From JAPHTQ01 sp050302275 (GTDB lineage: Bacteria; Pseudomonadota; Gammaproteobacteria; Thiohalomonadales; Thiohalomonadaceae), in assembly GCA_050302275.1 (NCBI GenBank), contig JBNLAT010000009.1, positions 13,486 to 77,485 of the forward strand: DNA of 64,000 nt. Reading direction: 5' to 3'. This document shows, piece by piece, positions 27,519 to 35,317 of the stretch. The translations under genes were made by a program, and so were the position numbers. The notes beneath the pieces were generated by a model, which worked only from the letters and a program-made list of their open reading frames with translations, was not told the DNA's origin and made no database searches. How positions within the stretch are numbered: the first letter of the stretch is position 1; each line of letters begins with the position of its first letter.

Positions 27519-28295
27519 TTACGCCAGCTTTAGGTTTTTTCTACCCTTGGGTTGTGCAGTCGCTTCCGCACGAGTGAGATCGATGACACGCCAGGAAAGC
27601 GCCTCACTCAGACTTTGAGCACCATTGCCCTCGGCGATGAGGGTGGTGAGCATATCGGCATCGTCGATCTGGCTGCCGATGAGATAGTCGACACCGAAAT
27701 CCCGCCACTCGTCGAGCCAGGGTGTTTCAGCACCGTAGAGTACTACTGTAGCTTCTTCGGAAAGCTCGAGCAGCCTGGGTAGAGTTTTATCGGCCACGGT
27801 TTCAGCGGGCAGGAAAACCCATTCCGCCTTACGCAGCAGATGCGGTGCGTGAGGGGGAATCGCCGCCGGAAGCTCCAGGGAAGCGACTGAACCTTCCTTG
27901 AAATAACCTGCGCCATTTCCGGCTACGACGACACGCTTACCCTTAACTAATGGACGGAACCATTCGAAGCCAGCCTGTAGTGCCTGACGTCCCTTGAACA
28001 GCCCACCTTCACGGTAGACCATGTCCGCCTCACGGTTGATGGCGCTGTTAACGGCGGCCAGACCGATAGAGGCCTGATGGTGATCCCATTTGCGCAGCCA
28101 CAATGCCAGTTCGGCCAGTGAGCGCCCTTTCAGCGGTAGGCCTTCCCCCGCTTCGCTCTGCGGTCGGGTAACGGCCATGCCAACCGATCCGGCGCGGCAA
28201 ACTGTCCAGTTCCAACCAACAAGAAGCTGCTCGACCTCCGTTTCCAGCTTGGAGTAATCAAGCAACAGATCGTACAGCTCCTCGTGGCGGTTCAT
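27519..28295 (-). CDS. DUF364/DUF4213-type protein in the nif cluster
   Basis: The 258-residue protein has an N-terminal domain of about 90 residues (ending SIGLAAVNSAIN, a conserved signature) and a Rossmann-like C-terminal domain (VVVAGNGAGYF, then WVFLPAETVADKTLPRLLEL and the late GAETPW). This matches the putative heavy-metal chelation family DUF364 with its DUF4213 partner domain. Homologues occur in molybdenum and nif loci, so a role in metal handling for cofactor assembly is reasonable but unproven. It follows the [2Fe-2S] ferredoxin gene by 11 bp at the end of the nifEN operon. Confidence 0.75.
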   Translation of the reverse strand: MNRHEELYDLLLDYSKLETEVEQLLVGWNWTVCRAGSVGMAVTRPQSEAGEGLPLKGRSLAELALWLRKWDHHQASIGLAAVNSAINREADMVYREGGLFKGRQALQAGFEWFRPLVKGKRVVVAGNGAGYFKEGSVASLELPAAIPPHAPHLLRKAEWVFLPAETVADKTLPRLLELSEEATVVLYGAETPWLDEWRDFGVDYLIGSQIDDADMLTTLIAEGNGAQSLSEALSWRVIDLTRAEATAQPKGRKNLKLA

Positions 28296-28306
28296 AGGGA
28301 TATCTC

Positions 28307-28633
28307 CTAACTCCAGATATCAGCGGGTGCCAGCAGGCGTTCTACAGGCTCACCGCCAAGCAGATGTTTTTCGATGATTTCATTGACGTCTTCCTTTTTC
28401 ACGCCCGTGTACATCACACCTTCCGGATAAACCAGCAGATTCGGTCCCAGATCACAGGGGCCAAGACAACCACTACTGGTTACGGCGATCTTGCCGAACA
28501 GATTGCGCTTTTCCATTTCACCCCAGAAGGTCTCTCCAACTGCAGCACAACCTTTCTCGCTGCATGAGCCGCGCGGGTGACCGGGCGGACGTCCCTGAGT
28601 GCATACAAAAACGTGTTTTTCGGGTTTAGCCAT
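28307..28633 (-). CDS. Thioredoxin-fold [2Fe-2S] ferredoxin
   Basis: From the ATG at 28633 (GGAG six bases upstream) the protein has 108 residues. Four cysteines with the spacing of thioredoxin-like [2Fe-2S] ferredoxins are present: Cys11, Cys24, Cys56 and Cys60 (motif SSGCLGPC). An extra Cys29 lies nearby. The fold is that of the Aquifex Fd4/clostridial-type ferredoxins and of the NuoE C-terminal half. In nif operons such proteins are thought to donate electrons to, or take part in, nitrogenase or cofactor synthesis. It lies between fdxB and the DUF364 gene. Confidence 0.88.
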   Translation of the reverse strand: MAKPEKHVFVCTQGRPPGHPRGSCSEKGCAAVGETFWGEMEKRNLFGKIAVTSSGCLGPCDLGPNLLVYPEGVMYTGVKKEDVNEIIEKHLLGGEPVERLLAPADIWS

Positions 28634-28643
28634 CAAAATCTCC

Positions 28644-28940
28644 TTAAGCTGCCGCAGGTTCGTGAACGTGGCAGTTTTTCGGACAGACTTTTGAACAGGC
28701 CATGCAACCGATACAGTCCATGGCATCAGCAACGGTCATTACCATTGCTACGTCATCGTCAAAATCGTCATCGTCGTCCATATCATCATCAAGTTCGCGT
28801 TCAACCAGATCGAAAACGGTACGCGGGCAGACTTTGAAGCAGCGTCCACAACCGATACAGTTTGCCTGCTTCACTTCGATAATGAATTGCGGTGTCCAAC
28901 TAGTACCGCCACGAGTTACGCCAGTTATCATTTCGCTCAT
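28644..28940 (-). CDS. fdxB: Nif-specific ferredoxin III (2[4Fe-4S])
   Basis: The 98-residue protein has two four-cysteine clusters: Cys28, 31, 34, 38 and Cys76, 79, 82, 86. Each follows CxxCxxCxxxCP. Between them is an acidic stretch (residues 51-63, 12 of 13 Asp or nearby). The N-terminus TRGGTSWTPQFI is typical of the nif-specific ferredoxin III family. It should carry two [4Fe-4S] clusters and act as an electron carrier in nitrogen fixation. The ATG at 28940 has GGATG just upstream. Confidence 0.92.
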   Translation of the reverse strand: MSEMITGVTRGGTSWTPQFIIEVKQANCIGCGRCFKVCPRTVFDLVERELDDDMDDDDDFDDDVAMVMTVADAMDCIGCMACSKVCPKNCHVHEPAAA

Positions 28941-28972
28941 GCTTACATCCTCAATTAAAAAGAAAAAACGCT

Positions 28973-29179
28973 TTAACCTTTTGCTGCCTTGAGGCGCTTA
29001 TTGGCCTCTTCCCAGGCTTTACATGCATCGACCGTACTCTGTGCCAGTTCAGGTAGTTCGTGATATCCAGCCGGAATACGCTCTTCCACCAGATCGTGCA
29101 CCTGCCCGGCCCACTCGGTAGCGATGCGCTTCAGTTTCTTAACCTCTTTTTCCAGGGCCTGAATCTCTTCGTCTGTCAT
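28973..29179 (-). CDS. CCE_0567-type small helical nif protein (DUF683)
   Basis: The 68-residue protein is almost wholly helical: a heptad-like N-terminus (IQALEKEVKKLKRIATEWAG) and a conserved VEERIPAGYHELPELA turn before a second helix. Both length and the ERIPAGYxELP pattern match the CCE_0567/DUF683 family found in nif clusters between the DUF269 gene and a ferredoxin, exactly its position here. A crystal structure of the cyanobacterial member showed a Rop-like fold with metal; its function is unknown. Confidence 0.85.
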   Translation of the reverse strand: MTDEEIQALEKEVKKLKRIATEWAGQVHDLVEERIPAGYHELPELAQSTVDACKAWEEANKRLKAAKG

Positions 29180-29181
29180 GA

Positions 29182-29649
29182 TTAAAGTCCTGCTACAGTT
29201 GAGTGCTCGCCCACCAGTTCGAGAGCAATGGAAAGAATCTTGTCTGCCTCGTCCTTCATTTTCGACAGGCTGGCAAAACCGAATCGATGTACATCGCGTA
29301 GGGAGCGGTCATGTACCACCAATTTGCCAACGGTGATAATGACACGTCCGAAACCTTCGTGGGTCAGATGCAAAAGCGGCACTGCCATCTTGCCGCATTC
29401 GCTTTCAATAAGGATAGAGATGGCATTGTAGTAAGCCTTCATGCGTGCGATCACGATTTCATCAGGGTCACCGATTACCGGTAGTTCACGCTTGCGTTCC
29501 TTGGTCAAGACGAAAGGGTCGAGTATCTCCGCAGCACCCATTCCATCAAAGGTGTCATAGGTATCGATGGCACGCATCTGCTTGACCATTTCCTGCATAA
29601 AAACTGTTTCCAGTACCGGATCGTCCTGTGCTACTACCATATCGTTCAT
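29182..29649 (-). CDS. NifX-associated nitrogen fixation protein (DUF269)
   Basis: The 155-residue protein matches the DUF269 family that regularly follows nifX. Recognisable parts are FMQEMVKQMRAIDTYDTFDG, the KERKRELPVIGDPD segment, NAISILIESECGKMA and the LHLTHEGFGRVIITVGKLVV strand. The role in nitrogen fixation is not known; it is thought to aid cofactor trafficking. A 189-bp gap holding a dispersed repeat separates it from nifX, unusual within an otherwise tight operon. Confidence 0.9.
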   Translation of the reverse strand: MNDMVVAQDDPVLETVFMQEMVKQMRAIDTYDTFDGMGAAEILDPFVLTKERKRELPVIGDPDEIVIARMKAYYNAISILIESECGKMAVPLLHLTHEGFGRVIITVGKLVVHDRSLRDVHRFGFASLSKMKDEADKILSIALELVGEHSTVAGL

Positions 29650-29699
29650 CGTTCTACCCTCTTTTCAAAAATTTGTCGGTACATTTTTCCAACTACTAT

Positions 29700-29840
29700 G
29701 AAGTGGTCTCAAAATTAGGATTCGTTTCCTGAGACAAGGCGCAGAGTCTTCGAGGAGCGCAGTTTACCGGTAGTAAATGAGCACCGGAGAAGGCTTTGCA
29801 ACGCCGTACCGGGGCATGAAGACAGTTTTGAGGCCGCTTC
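29700..29840. repeat. Dispersed intergenic repeat, copy 1
   Basis: About 141 bp with imperfect terminal inverted repeats: the left end 29700-29716 and the complement of 29824-29840 agree at 14 of 17 bases. The interior shares its core with a second copy at 43404-43525, in the same orientation: CAAGGCG, AGTTTAC, AGTAAATGAGCA and CAACGCCG at like spacing. The right end contains the nifX stop codon. No open frame or transposase is present. Confidence 0.75.
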
Positions 29841-30330
29841 ATTCGCACCACTCTTCGTCTTCCATAACGTCGAAGCGTTTCTCACTTTTCTCTTCACGCG
29901 CACTCAATGCGCGAGCCAACCAGCCGCCAGGACCTTCCGTTAGCTCCTGTTGTAATTCCTTAAGCGTGGCGTTGATCTGCGTACCGTGCGCCACCTTCAT
30001 CGGTTGAATCTTCAGCGACATCAACTGGCGCACTGCCGACGGCCCGACCGCCAGACAGTAGACCGCGACACAACCATCCAGTACCACGAACTTTTCCAGC
30101 AGCTTGCTTTCGTTACCGTCCTGCTCCAGCGAGCCGAATTCGGAAACTTCCAGCAGGGTGCTCTCTTCAGGGGTCACCTGATAGATAGCAAAACGTTCGG
30201 CTGAACCGAAATGCTGGTCGACCTTCTTCAGATCTGAACTGGCAAAGGCAACCTTGAAACCCGATTTATCCATCGTCGTTCCTCCTACCTGTTCAGTGCG
30301 TAGTAGCTTCAACTGGCGCTGTATTGCCAT
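29839..30330 (-). CDS. nifX: FeMo-cofactor biosynthesis protein NifX
   Basis: NifX binds NifB-cofactor and related precursors and passes them to NifEN. The core motifs are clear: FKVAFASSD, VDQHFGSAERFAIY, FGSLEQDGNESKL, CVAVYCLAVGPSAVRQL and the C-terminal GGWLARAL. Two starts are plausible. ATG 30330 has GGAGG five bases upstream, overlaps nifN by 38 bp and gives RQLKLL, like the N-terminus of the Azotobacter protein as I recall it. ATG 30273 has AGGAGG five bases upstream and lies after the nifN stop. I list the longer form. The stop codon sits inside the end of a dispersed repeat. Confidence 0.92.
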   Translation of the reverse strand: MAIQRQLKLLRTEQVGGTTMDKSGFKVAFASSDLKKVDQHFGSAERFAIYQVTPEESTLLEVSEFGSLEQDGNESKLLEKFVVLDGCVAVYCLAVGPSAVRQLMSLKIQPMKVAHGTQINATLKELQQELTEGPGGWLARALSAREEKSEKRFDVMEDEEWCE

Positions 30331-31714
30331 CATTGCCTCCTTGCCACTCATCACGTTTTTGCGACAGCGGCGAGCGATGCGGTTTAATCTCATGCTCGGC
30401 ATGGTGTTGCAGCATCAGGTTGGCCAGGTCATACAGCGCCTGGCGGGTGCCGCGATAACCGATCCAGGTGCGCTGATAACCACCGACCAGATCGTATTGC
30501 GGGAATCCGGCGCGCTGTAGCGGCAGATGCAAGCGTGCTGCAACAGCGGCGCAGTGAGAGTTACCGATCAACATCTCGGCCTGATTCTCACGAGCCTGTT
30601 TTTCCAGCTCTTCCAGATCGCCGATCTTCACCTCTGCCAGCGGTAGCGGTTCCAGTGCGGGACCACGGGTACTGGTCACGGCCCCGACCACTTCCATACC
30701 GATTCCCTGAACCAGTTTGGTCCAGGCCAACAATTCATCCGGTTCTCCGGCGAGTCCGACGCGGCGCAGACCGAGCATAAAGTGACAGTCGAGCATCGCA
30801 TCCTGTAACTGGGAGCGGTGACGGTTCAGCTTTGCCGGAACGGGACGCTCGGCCAGTTTGCTCAGGGCGTAGATAAATTCATCCACCGCCTCAAGTCCCA
30901 GCAGCGAGTCAAAACAGTGGACCGGCACTCCGGTTTTCTCCTGCAGCATCTCTGCGGCTTTATAGACGGAAGGGCCAATGGCCAGCGTGGCAATGGAATC
31001 CCCCATCAATGCGATTTCACTTAGCGGTGTGCCGCCGATGGTCAGCGGATTGCTGTCGCTATCGGTGAGATGGCCATCGAGGGAATCGGAAATATCGGGC
31101 AGCAGCAGCGGACGCAGTTCGAACGCTTCGAGTAACTCTTTAAGGGCTTCCAGATCGCCCGGCGTCAGTGCCGAACTGGCCAGCACATTAACCTGGCGCT
31201 GGCGGCGACCCGTTACGGTGCCCGCCTCTTCCGCGCTCGGCACCAGCACCTTGACCATCGACTCCACTGCGGCGGCAAAACCACCCTCCAGGCTGGAGAC
31301 ATAATCGGGAGCATTCACCGGCACCACGGCGGTTTTTTCAAACTGGGGATACTTGGCACGAAACTCTTTAATCGCACGCAGGATGTCGGTGCCCTGGGTT
31401 TCGGAAAGTCCGGTGGTGACCAGGCCGATCACTTCCGGAGAGTTCTTTTCACAAATGGTTTTCAAACCTTCGATGATATTTTCATCGGCCCCCATCACCG
31501 TACTCACCTGCTCCATCGCGGTGGTCTGCAACGGGATCGGCTCACGGAAGTGACGTACAAACATCACCTTGGCGAAGGCGGTGCAGCCCTGCGAACCGTG
31601 CATCATCGGGATGGCACGGTTGAGGCCTAGGATCGCCAGCGATGCACCGAGCGGCTGGGAAGTTTTCAACGGACTAACGCTGAGCGCCTTTTTACGTTTG
31701 ATAATCTCAGCCAT
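30293..31714 (-). CDS. nifN: Nitrogenase cofactor scaffold subunit NifN
   Basis: NifN forms the NifE2N2 scaffold on which the precursor cluster is converted to FeMo-cofactor. From the ATG at 31714 the protein has 473 residues. The start is strongly conserved (MAEIIKRKKALSVSPLKTSQ), followed by the MMHGSQGCTAFAKVM cysteine region and the GLSETQGTDI motif. The C-terminal third has the NSHCAAVAARL and RTWIGYRGTRQALYDL features. GGGAG stands seven bases upstream, and the ATG overlaps the nifE stop by eight bases. The sequence upstream in the same frame is nifE in another frame. Confidence 0.95.
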   Translation of the reverse strand: MAEIIKRKKALSVSPLKTSQPLGASLAILGLNRAIPMMHGSQGCTAFAKVMFVRHFREPIPLQTTAMEQVSTVMGADENIIEGLKTICEKNSPEVIGLVTTGLSETQGTDILRAIKEFRAKYPQFEKTAVVPVNAPDYVSSLEGGFAAAVESMVKVLVPSAEEAGTVTGRRQRQVNVLASSALTPGDLEALKELLEAFELRPLLLPDISDSLDGHLTDSDSNPLTIGGTPLSEIALMGDSIATLAIGPSVYKAAEMLQEKTGVPVHCFDSLLGLEAVDEFIYALSKLAERPVPAKLNRHRSQLQDAMLDCHFMLGLRRVGLAGEPDELLAWTKLVQGIGMEVVGAVTSTRGPALEPLPLAEVKIGDLEELEKQARENQAEMLIGNSHCAAVAARLHLPLQRAGFPQYDLVGGYQRTWIGYRGTRQALYDLANLMLQHHAEHEIKPHRSPLSQKRDEWQGGNDGNTAPVEATTH

Positions 31715-33092
31715 GACTGTTCTCCCACGGCGCCGGGCGGCGTAGTGCCTCCCAGATCGGGTTCTCAATGGCCTGCGCCAGCTGCCGCGCCAGTTCCAGC
31801 ATGCCGTCGTAACCGGCGTAGCCGAATTCACGCTCCTGGTTAATATCAAGGAATGGAATGCGCGCCTTGAGCGCGGTGTACATATTGCGGCCACCGGCGA
31901 TCAGCAGGTCGGCCTTGTAGTGATAAACCGTGTCGAGCAACGCACGCGGGCTGCCGTCGTCGAGCATCAACGCCTCTTCGCCCATCAGTTCGCGGATACG
32001 CGCCTTGTCTTCCTCGGTGGATTTCTTGGTGCCGGTGGCAACCACCTCCATGCCGAGATCCTGCAGCGCCGAGATCACCGACCAGGATTTCACCCCGCCG
32101 GTATAGAGCAGTGCCCGCTTGCCACGTAGACGCTCGCGCCACGGCTCCAGCAGCACGTCGATCCGTGCCTCCTGGTGTTGAATCAGTGCCTCAGTGCGGG
32201 CCGTCAGATCCGCATCACCGAGCAGCTTGGCAAACTGGCGCAGGGCATCGGAAGTATCGCGAATACCGTAGAAGCTACCTTCGAACCAGGGGGTGCCGTA
32301 CTTGTCTTCCAGCTTACGCGCGACGTTCACCATCGCCTTGGAGCAGACCATCATGTTGGCCTTGCTGCGGTGCATGGTCTGGATCTCGCGGAAGCGTGAG
32401 TCACCGGACAGGGTGCCCAGCACACGCAGACCCAGCTCATCGAATAGCGGGGTCACGTTCCACAACTCACCGGCGATGTTGTACTCACCGACCATGGCAA
32501 TGTCGTGAATGGTAATGCCACGCTGCAGCGCTTCAGGCGGCAGCGGGTCGGGCTCGCGGGTGCCGATGACGTGCTTGACCATCGCCTCACCGGCAATGCG
32601 ATTGCCGAGGTTCTTGGTGCCGTAGAAACCGGCGCCGTCGACAGGGACTACCGGTACGCCCCACTTCTCGGTCGCCGCCTTGCATACCGCATCGACGTCG
32701 TCGCCGATCAGCGCCGGAACACAGGTGTTGTAGACGAAGATCGCCGCCGGGGAATAGCTGTCGATGGCTTGCTTGATAGAGTGGAACAGGCGCTTCTCGC
32801 CGCGCCCCATGATCACGTCCTGTTCGGTCAGGTCGGTGGTCATGCCGATTTTGTAGAGGGTCGGGCCTGAGGAACGGGTGCCGCGGTTATCCCAGGAGGA
32901 GCCGGCACAGGCGATCGGGCCGTGGACGATGTGCGCTACATCGGCGATAGGCAGCAGCGCGATCTGCGCACCGTCGAAGGCACAGCCCCCGGCAGTAGCG
33001 CCCGGCTTGGGCTTGGCACAGCCGGACTTCGATTTCTTGTTGTGGGCGCAGGCCGGTTCATCCAGCAGGGCGGCAATATCTTTAGGCTGCAT
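31707..33092 (-). CDS. nifE: Nitrogenase cofactor scaffold subunit NifE
   Basis: NifE pairs with NifN. The 461-residue protein has the NifD-like cluster ligand regions (GGCAFDGAQIALLPIADVAHIVHGPIAC area and VYNTCVPALIGDDVDAVC), the MVGEYNIAGELW segment and the late GRNMYTALKARIPFLDINQ. Its N-terminus has an unusual Cys/Lys-rich stretch (ACAHNKKSKSGCAKPKPG), a feature of many NifE proteins. It heads the leftward operon nifE-nifN-nifX-DUF269-CCE_0567-fdxB-ferredoxin-DUF364 and has a textbook sigma-54 promoter with a NifA site upstream. Confidence 0.96.
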   Translation of the reverse strand: MQPKDIAALLDEPACAHNKKSKSGCAKPKPGATAGGCAFDGAQIALLPIADVAHIVHGPIACAGSSWDNRGTRSSGPTLYKIGMTTDLTEQDVIMGRGEKRLFHSIKQAIDSYSPAAIFVYNTCVPALIGDDVDAVCKAATEKWGVPVVPVDGAGFYGTKNLGNRIAGEAMVKHVIGTREPDPLPPEALQRGITIHDIAMVGEYNIAGELWNVTPLFDELGLRVLGTLSGDSRFREIQTMHRSKANMMVCSKAMVNVARKLEDKYGTPWFEGSFYGIRDTSDALRQFAKLLGDADLTARTEALIQHQEARIDVLLEPWRERLRGKRALLYTGGVKSWSVISALQDLGMEVVATGTKKSTEEDKARIRELMGEEALMLDDGSPRALLDTVYHYKADLLIAGGRNMYTALKARIPFLDINQEREFGYAGYDGMLELARQLAQAIENPIWEALRRPAPWENSHG

Positions 33093-33131
33093 AGCGACAC
33101 CACTCTCGATAGATTCTGTTGCCTATCCCTC

Positions 33132-33147
33132 TGCAACCCCCGTGCCA
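33132..33147 (-). promoter_or_regulatory. Sigma-54 promoter of the nifE operon
   Basis: On the minus strand the sequence reads TGGCAC-GGGGG-TTGCA, a perfect -24/-12 element with GG and GC ten bases apart. Transcription should start near 33120, about 28 bp before the nifE ATG. This makes the operon dependent on RpoN and an enhancer-binding protein. Confidence 0.9.
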
Positions 33148-33191
33148 CCATCTATCAGATTGATTTATATATAATTGTCATGTTTTTGTAT

Positions 33192-33207
33192 TGTCGCAAT
33201 TACGACA
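33192..33207. promoter_or_regulatory. NifA upstream activator site for nifE
   Basis: TGT-N10-ACA is present, inside the larger near-perfect dyad TTGTCG-CAATTA-CGACAA (33191-33208). It lies about 70-85 bp upstream of the predicted nifE start point, a working distance for NifA. It also stands about 100 bp before the divergent amidotransferase gene, for which I found no sigma-54 element. Confidence 0.85.
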
Positions 33208-33303
33208 AATCAGACCCGGGACGACGGGATCAGACATAAACCGTGGTAGTCAGGCCGAATCTCGTTGCAGCGGCCCTTCAGCGATGGTCCAATAGTCTCT
33301 GTC

Positions 33304-34002
33304 ATGCGCATTCACTATCTACAACATGTCCCCTTTGAGGGACTCGGCAGCATTGAAAGCTGGGCCTTGAACCATGGCCACACCCTCACCGCCACCCGCC
33401 TCTATGCCGGCGAGCAATTGCCCACTCTGGACCGTTTTGACCTGCTGGTGATCCTCGGTGGGCCAATGAGCGTACATGACGAAGCGGACTACGTCTGGCT
33501 CAAGGCGGAAAAGTGGTTTGTGCGACAGGTGGTTGAGGCGAAGAAACCCACCCTGGGGATCTGCCTCGGGGCGCAGCTGCTGGCAGAGGTGCTTGGCGCC
33601 AGCGTGACCAAAAATCGCCACAAGGAGATTGGCTGGTTCCCCATCACCCTGACCGATGCCTTCGCCGATGTGGAACCGGGCCGCCGTCTACCGCGCCAGG
33701 CAGAGGCATTCCACTGGCACGGCGAAACCTTCTCTCTGCCCAAGGGGGCCATGCGCATCGCCTCCAGTGCCGCCTGTGAGAATCAGGGCTTCATCTACGG
33801 CGGCCACATTATCGCTCTGCAATTCCACCTGGAGATGACCCTGCTCGGGGCGGAAGAGCTAATCCTGCATAGCGGCGATGAACTGGTCCCGGGCGAATAT
33901 ATCCAGCAGGGCGAGGAGATGTTGCAGGACACCCAACTCTATCAACGAGCCAACCACATCATGCAAACCTACCTGGAATACCTGAGCCTGCACGTTCATT
34001 AA
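33304..34002 (+). CDS. Class I glutamine amidotransferase-like protein
   Basis: From the ATG at 33304 the protein has 232 residues. The catalytic triad of type I glutamine amidotransferases is visible: the nucleophile in GICLGAQLLAEVLG and the His/Glu pair in ALQFHLEM. The oxyanion-type LVILGGPMSVHD and the HWHGETFSLP stretch place it with the GuaA-like stand-alone amidotransferases (COG0518). Such enzymes split glutamine to give ammonia or hydrolyse gamma-glutamyl compounds; the acceptor is unknown. It diverges from nifE. A link to nitrogen status is possible but not shown. Confidence 0.88.
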   Translation: MRIHYLQHVPFEGLGSIESWALNHGHTLTATRLYAGEQLPTLDRFDLLVILGGPMSVHDEADYVWLKAEKWFVRQVVEAKKPTLGICLGAQLLAEVLGASVTKNRHKEIGWFPITLTDAFADVEPGRRLPRQAEAFHWHGETFSLPKGAMRIASSAACENQGFIYGGHIIALQFHLEMTLLGAEELILHSGDELVPGEYIQQGEEMLQDTQLYQRANHIMQTYLEYLSLHVH

Positions 34003-34146
34003 TACATTCAGGCGCATAAACACTTGCTCCGGGGCCATTTATTACCTAATTTTTACAGATGAGTTCCGCGGTTTTCCGTCAGTTGGCGCGGTCCTCAGTC
34101 GACACCCGGCTGTTTCGGGTCAAACCTGTGCTTCTGGAGGCAATAA

Positions 34147-34437
34147 ATGAAGAAAAGCCACATCCGTCTCAATCGTCGTAAACTGCTGCAGGGACTTGCC
34201 GCGATACCCGTCGTCACCCTGTTCGGCCATTCCGGTCGCGCCGAGGCGGAGATGCTCAGTGTCGACGATCCCATCGCCAAAAACTTCCAGTATGTGGAAA
34301 AAAGCACTGTTGCCGGACAAACCTGCTCCAACTGCAAACTCTACACCGGTGGTGCTGCCCCGACCGGTGGATGCCCGCTGTTTGGCGCCAAACAGGTGGT
34401 TGCCGAAGGCTGGTGCAAGGCATGGGTAGCCAAATAA
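34147..34437 (+). CDS. High-potential iron-sulfur protein (HiPIP)
   Basis: The 96-residue precursor has a twin-arginine signal (NRRKLLQG, residues 9-16) and a mature domain with four cysteine ligands at Cys60, Cys63, Cys76 and Cys90. The pattern C-x2-C-(12)-C-(13)-C and the GGCPLFG and EGWCKAW stretches are classic for HiPIP. It carries one [4Fe-4S] cluster and acts as a soluble periplasmic electron carrier, often in sulfur-oxidising or phototrophic Gammaproteobacteria. GGAGG stands six bases before the ATG. A binding-protein gene follows after 23 bp. Confidence 0.94.
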   Translation: MKKSHIRLNRRKLLQGLAAIPVVTLFGHSGRAEAEMLSVDDPIAKNFQYVEKSTVAGQTCSNCKLYTGGAAPTGGCPLFGAKQVVAEGWCKAWVAK

Positions 34438-34460
34438 AACCATAACCGACGGCCAATCTC

Positions 34461-35309
34461 ATGAATAAAAAATTCCAGTCCCTGCTGCTACTGGCGGTTT
34501 TGCTCGTCCCGACGCTGGGAATGAGTGAAGAGAGCCTGTTGATGGGGGTTTTTCCGCGCCGCAGCGCCACCCTCACCTCACAATTCTTCTCGCCCCTGGC
34601 TGAATACCTTAGTGAAAGCCTCGGAAGACCGGTCAAACTGGTAACTGCCAAAGACTTCCCCACTTTCTGGGAAGGTGTGACGAAAAAACGCTACGACATC
34701 GTGCACTACAACCAGTATCACTACATCGAATCCTCACAGGACTATCAGGTGGTTGCCTGTAATCAGGAACAGGGACGGGACGTAATCGCGGGTGCGATCT
34801 ACGTTCGCAACGATAGCGGAATCGAAAATATCGAACAGTTGCGGGGCAAAAACATCATCTTTGGCGGCGGTACCGACGCAATGATGAGCTACATCGTGCC
34901 CCGCTATCTGTTACTGCAGGGAGGGCTGGGCAAGGATGATTTCACCACCACCTTTGCCACCAATCCACCCAACGCGGTACTGGCGGTCTTCTTCAAACAG
35001 GCCGATGCGGGTGGTGCCGGTGATGTGGTGATGAACCTGCCCGTTGTCACCAAGATCGCCAATAATAACGAACTGCGTTATCTTGCTGTAAGTGAACCAA
35101 TTAAACACCTGCCGTGGACCATACGCAGGGATCTGCCGGAAGAACTGCGGCAGAAAATACAGAATTTAATGACGGGGTTGGGCGAAACTGAACGTGGTAA
35201 AGCCATTCTCAAGGCGGCGCACGTGAATGGCTTCAGCCCGGCAAGTGACAGCGACTATGACAGTTCGCGAAGAATCATCAGGGATGTGATGCAGGAGCGC
35301 GGAGAATAA
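34461..35309 (+). CDS. PhnD-like periplasmic substrate-binding protein
   Basis: The 282-residue protein has a signal peptide (FQSLLLLAVLLVPTLGMS) and the phosphate/phosphite/phosphonate-type binding fold: GVFPRRSATLTSQFFSPLAEYL, YDIVHYNQYHY, GAIYVRNDSGI, LRGKNIIFGG and ADAGGAGDVV. No ABC permease or ATPase genes are next to it. Instead a HAMP-GGDEF-EAL membrane protein follows after eight bases. The binding protein may therefore serve as a sensor for that signalling protein rather than for transport. The ligand cannot be read from the sequence. Confidence 0.88.
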   Translation: MNKKFQSLLLLAVLLVPTLGMSEESLLMGVFPRRSATLTSQFFSPLAEYLSESLGRPVKLVTAKDFPTFWEGVTKKRYDIVHYNQYHYIESSQDYQVVACNQEQGRDVIAGAIYVRNDSGIENIEQLRGKNIIFGGGTDAMMSYIVPRYLLLQGGLGKDDFTTTFATNPPNAVLAVFFKQADAGGAGDVVMNLPVVTKIANNNELRYLAVSEPIKHLPWTIRRDLPEELRQKIQNLMTGLGETERGKAILKAAHVNGFSPASDSDYDSSRRIIRDVMQERGE

Positions 35310-35317
35310 CGGGAACA

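Noticed and set aside
33245..33285. Sigma-54 promoter toward the amidotransferase gene (GGCC...TTGCAG)
   Set aside because: The spacing between GG and GC is 12 bases, so the element would not work.
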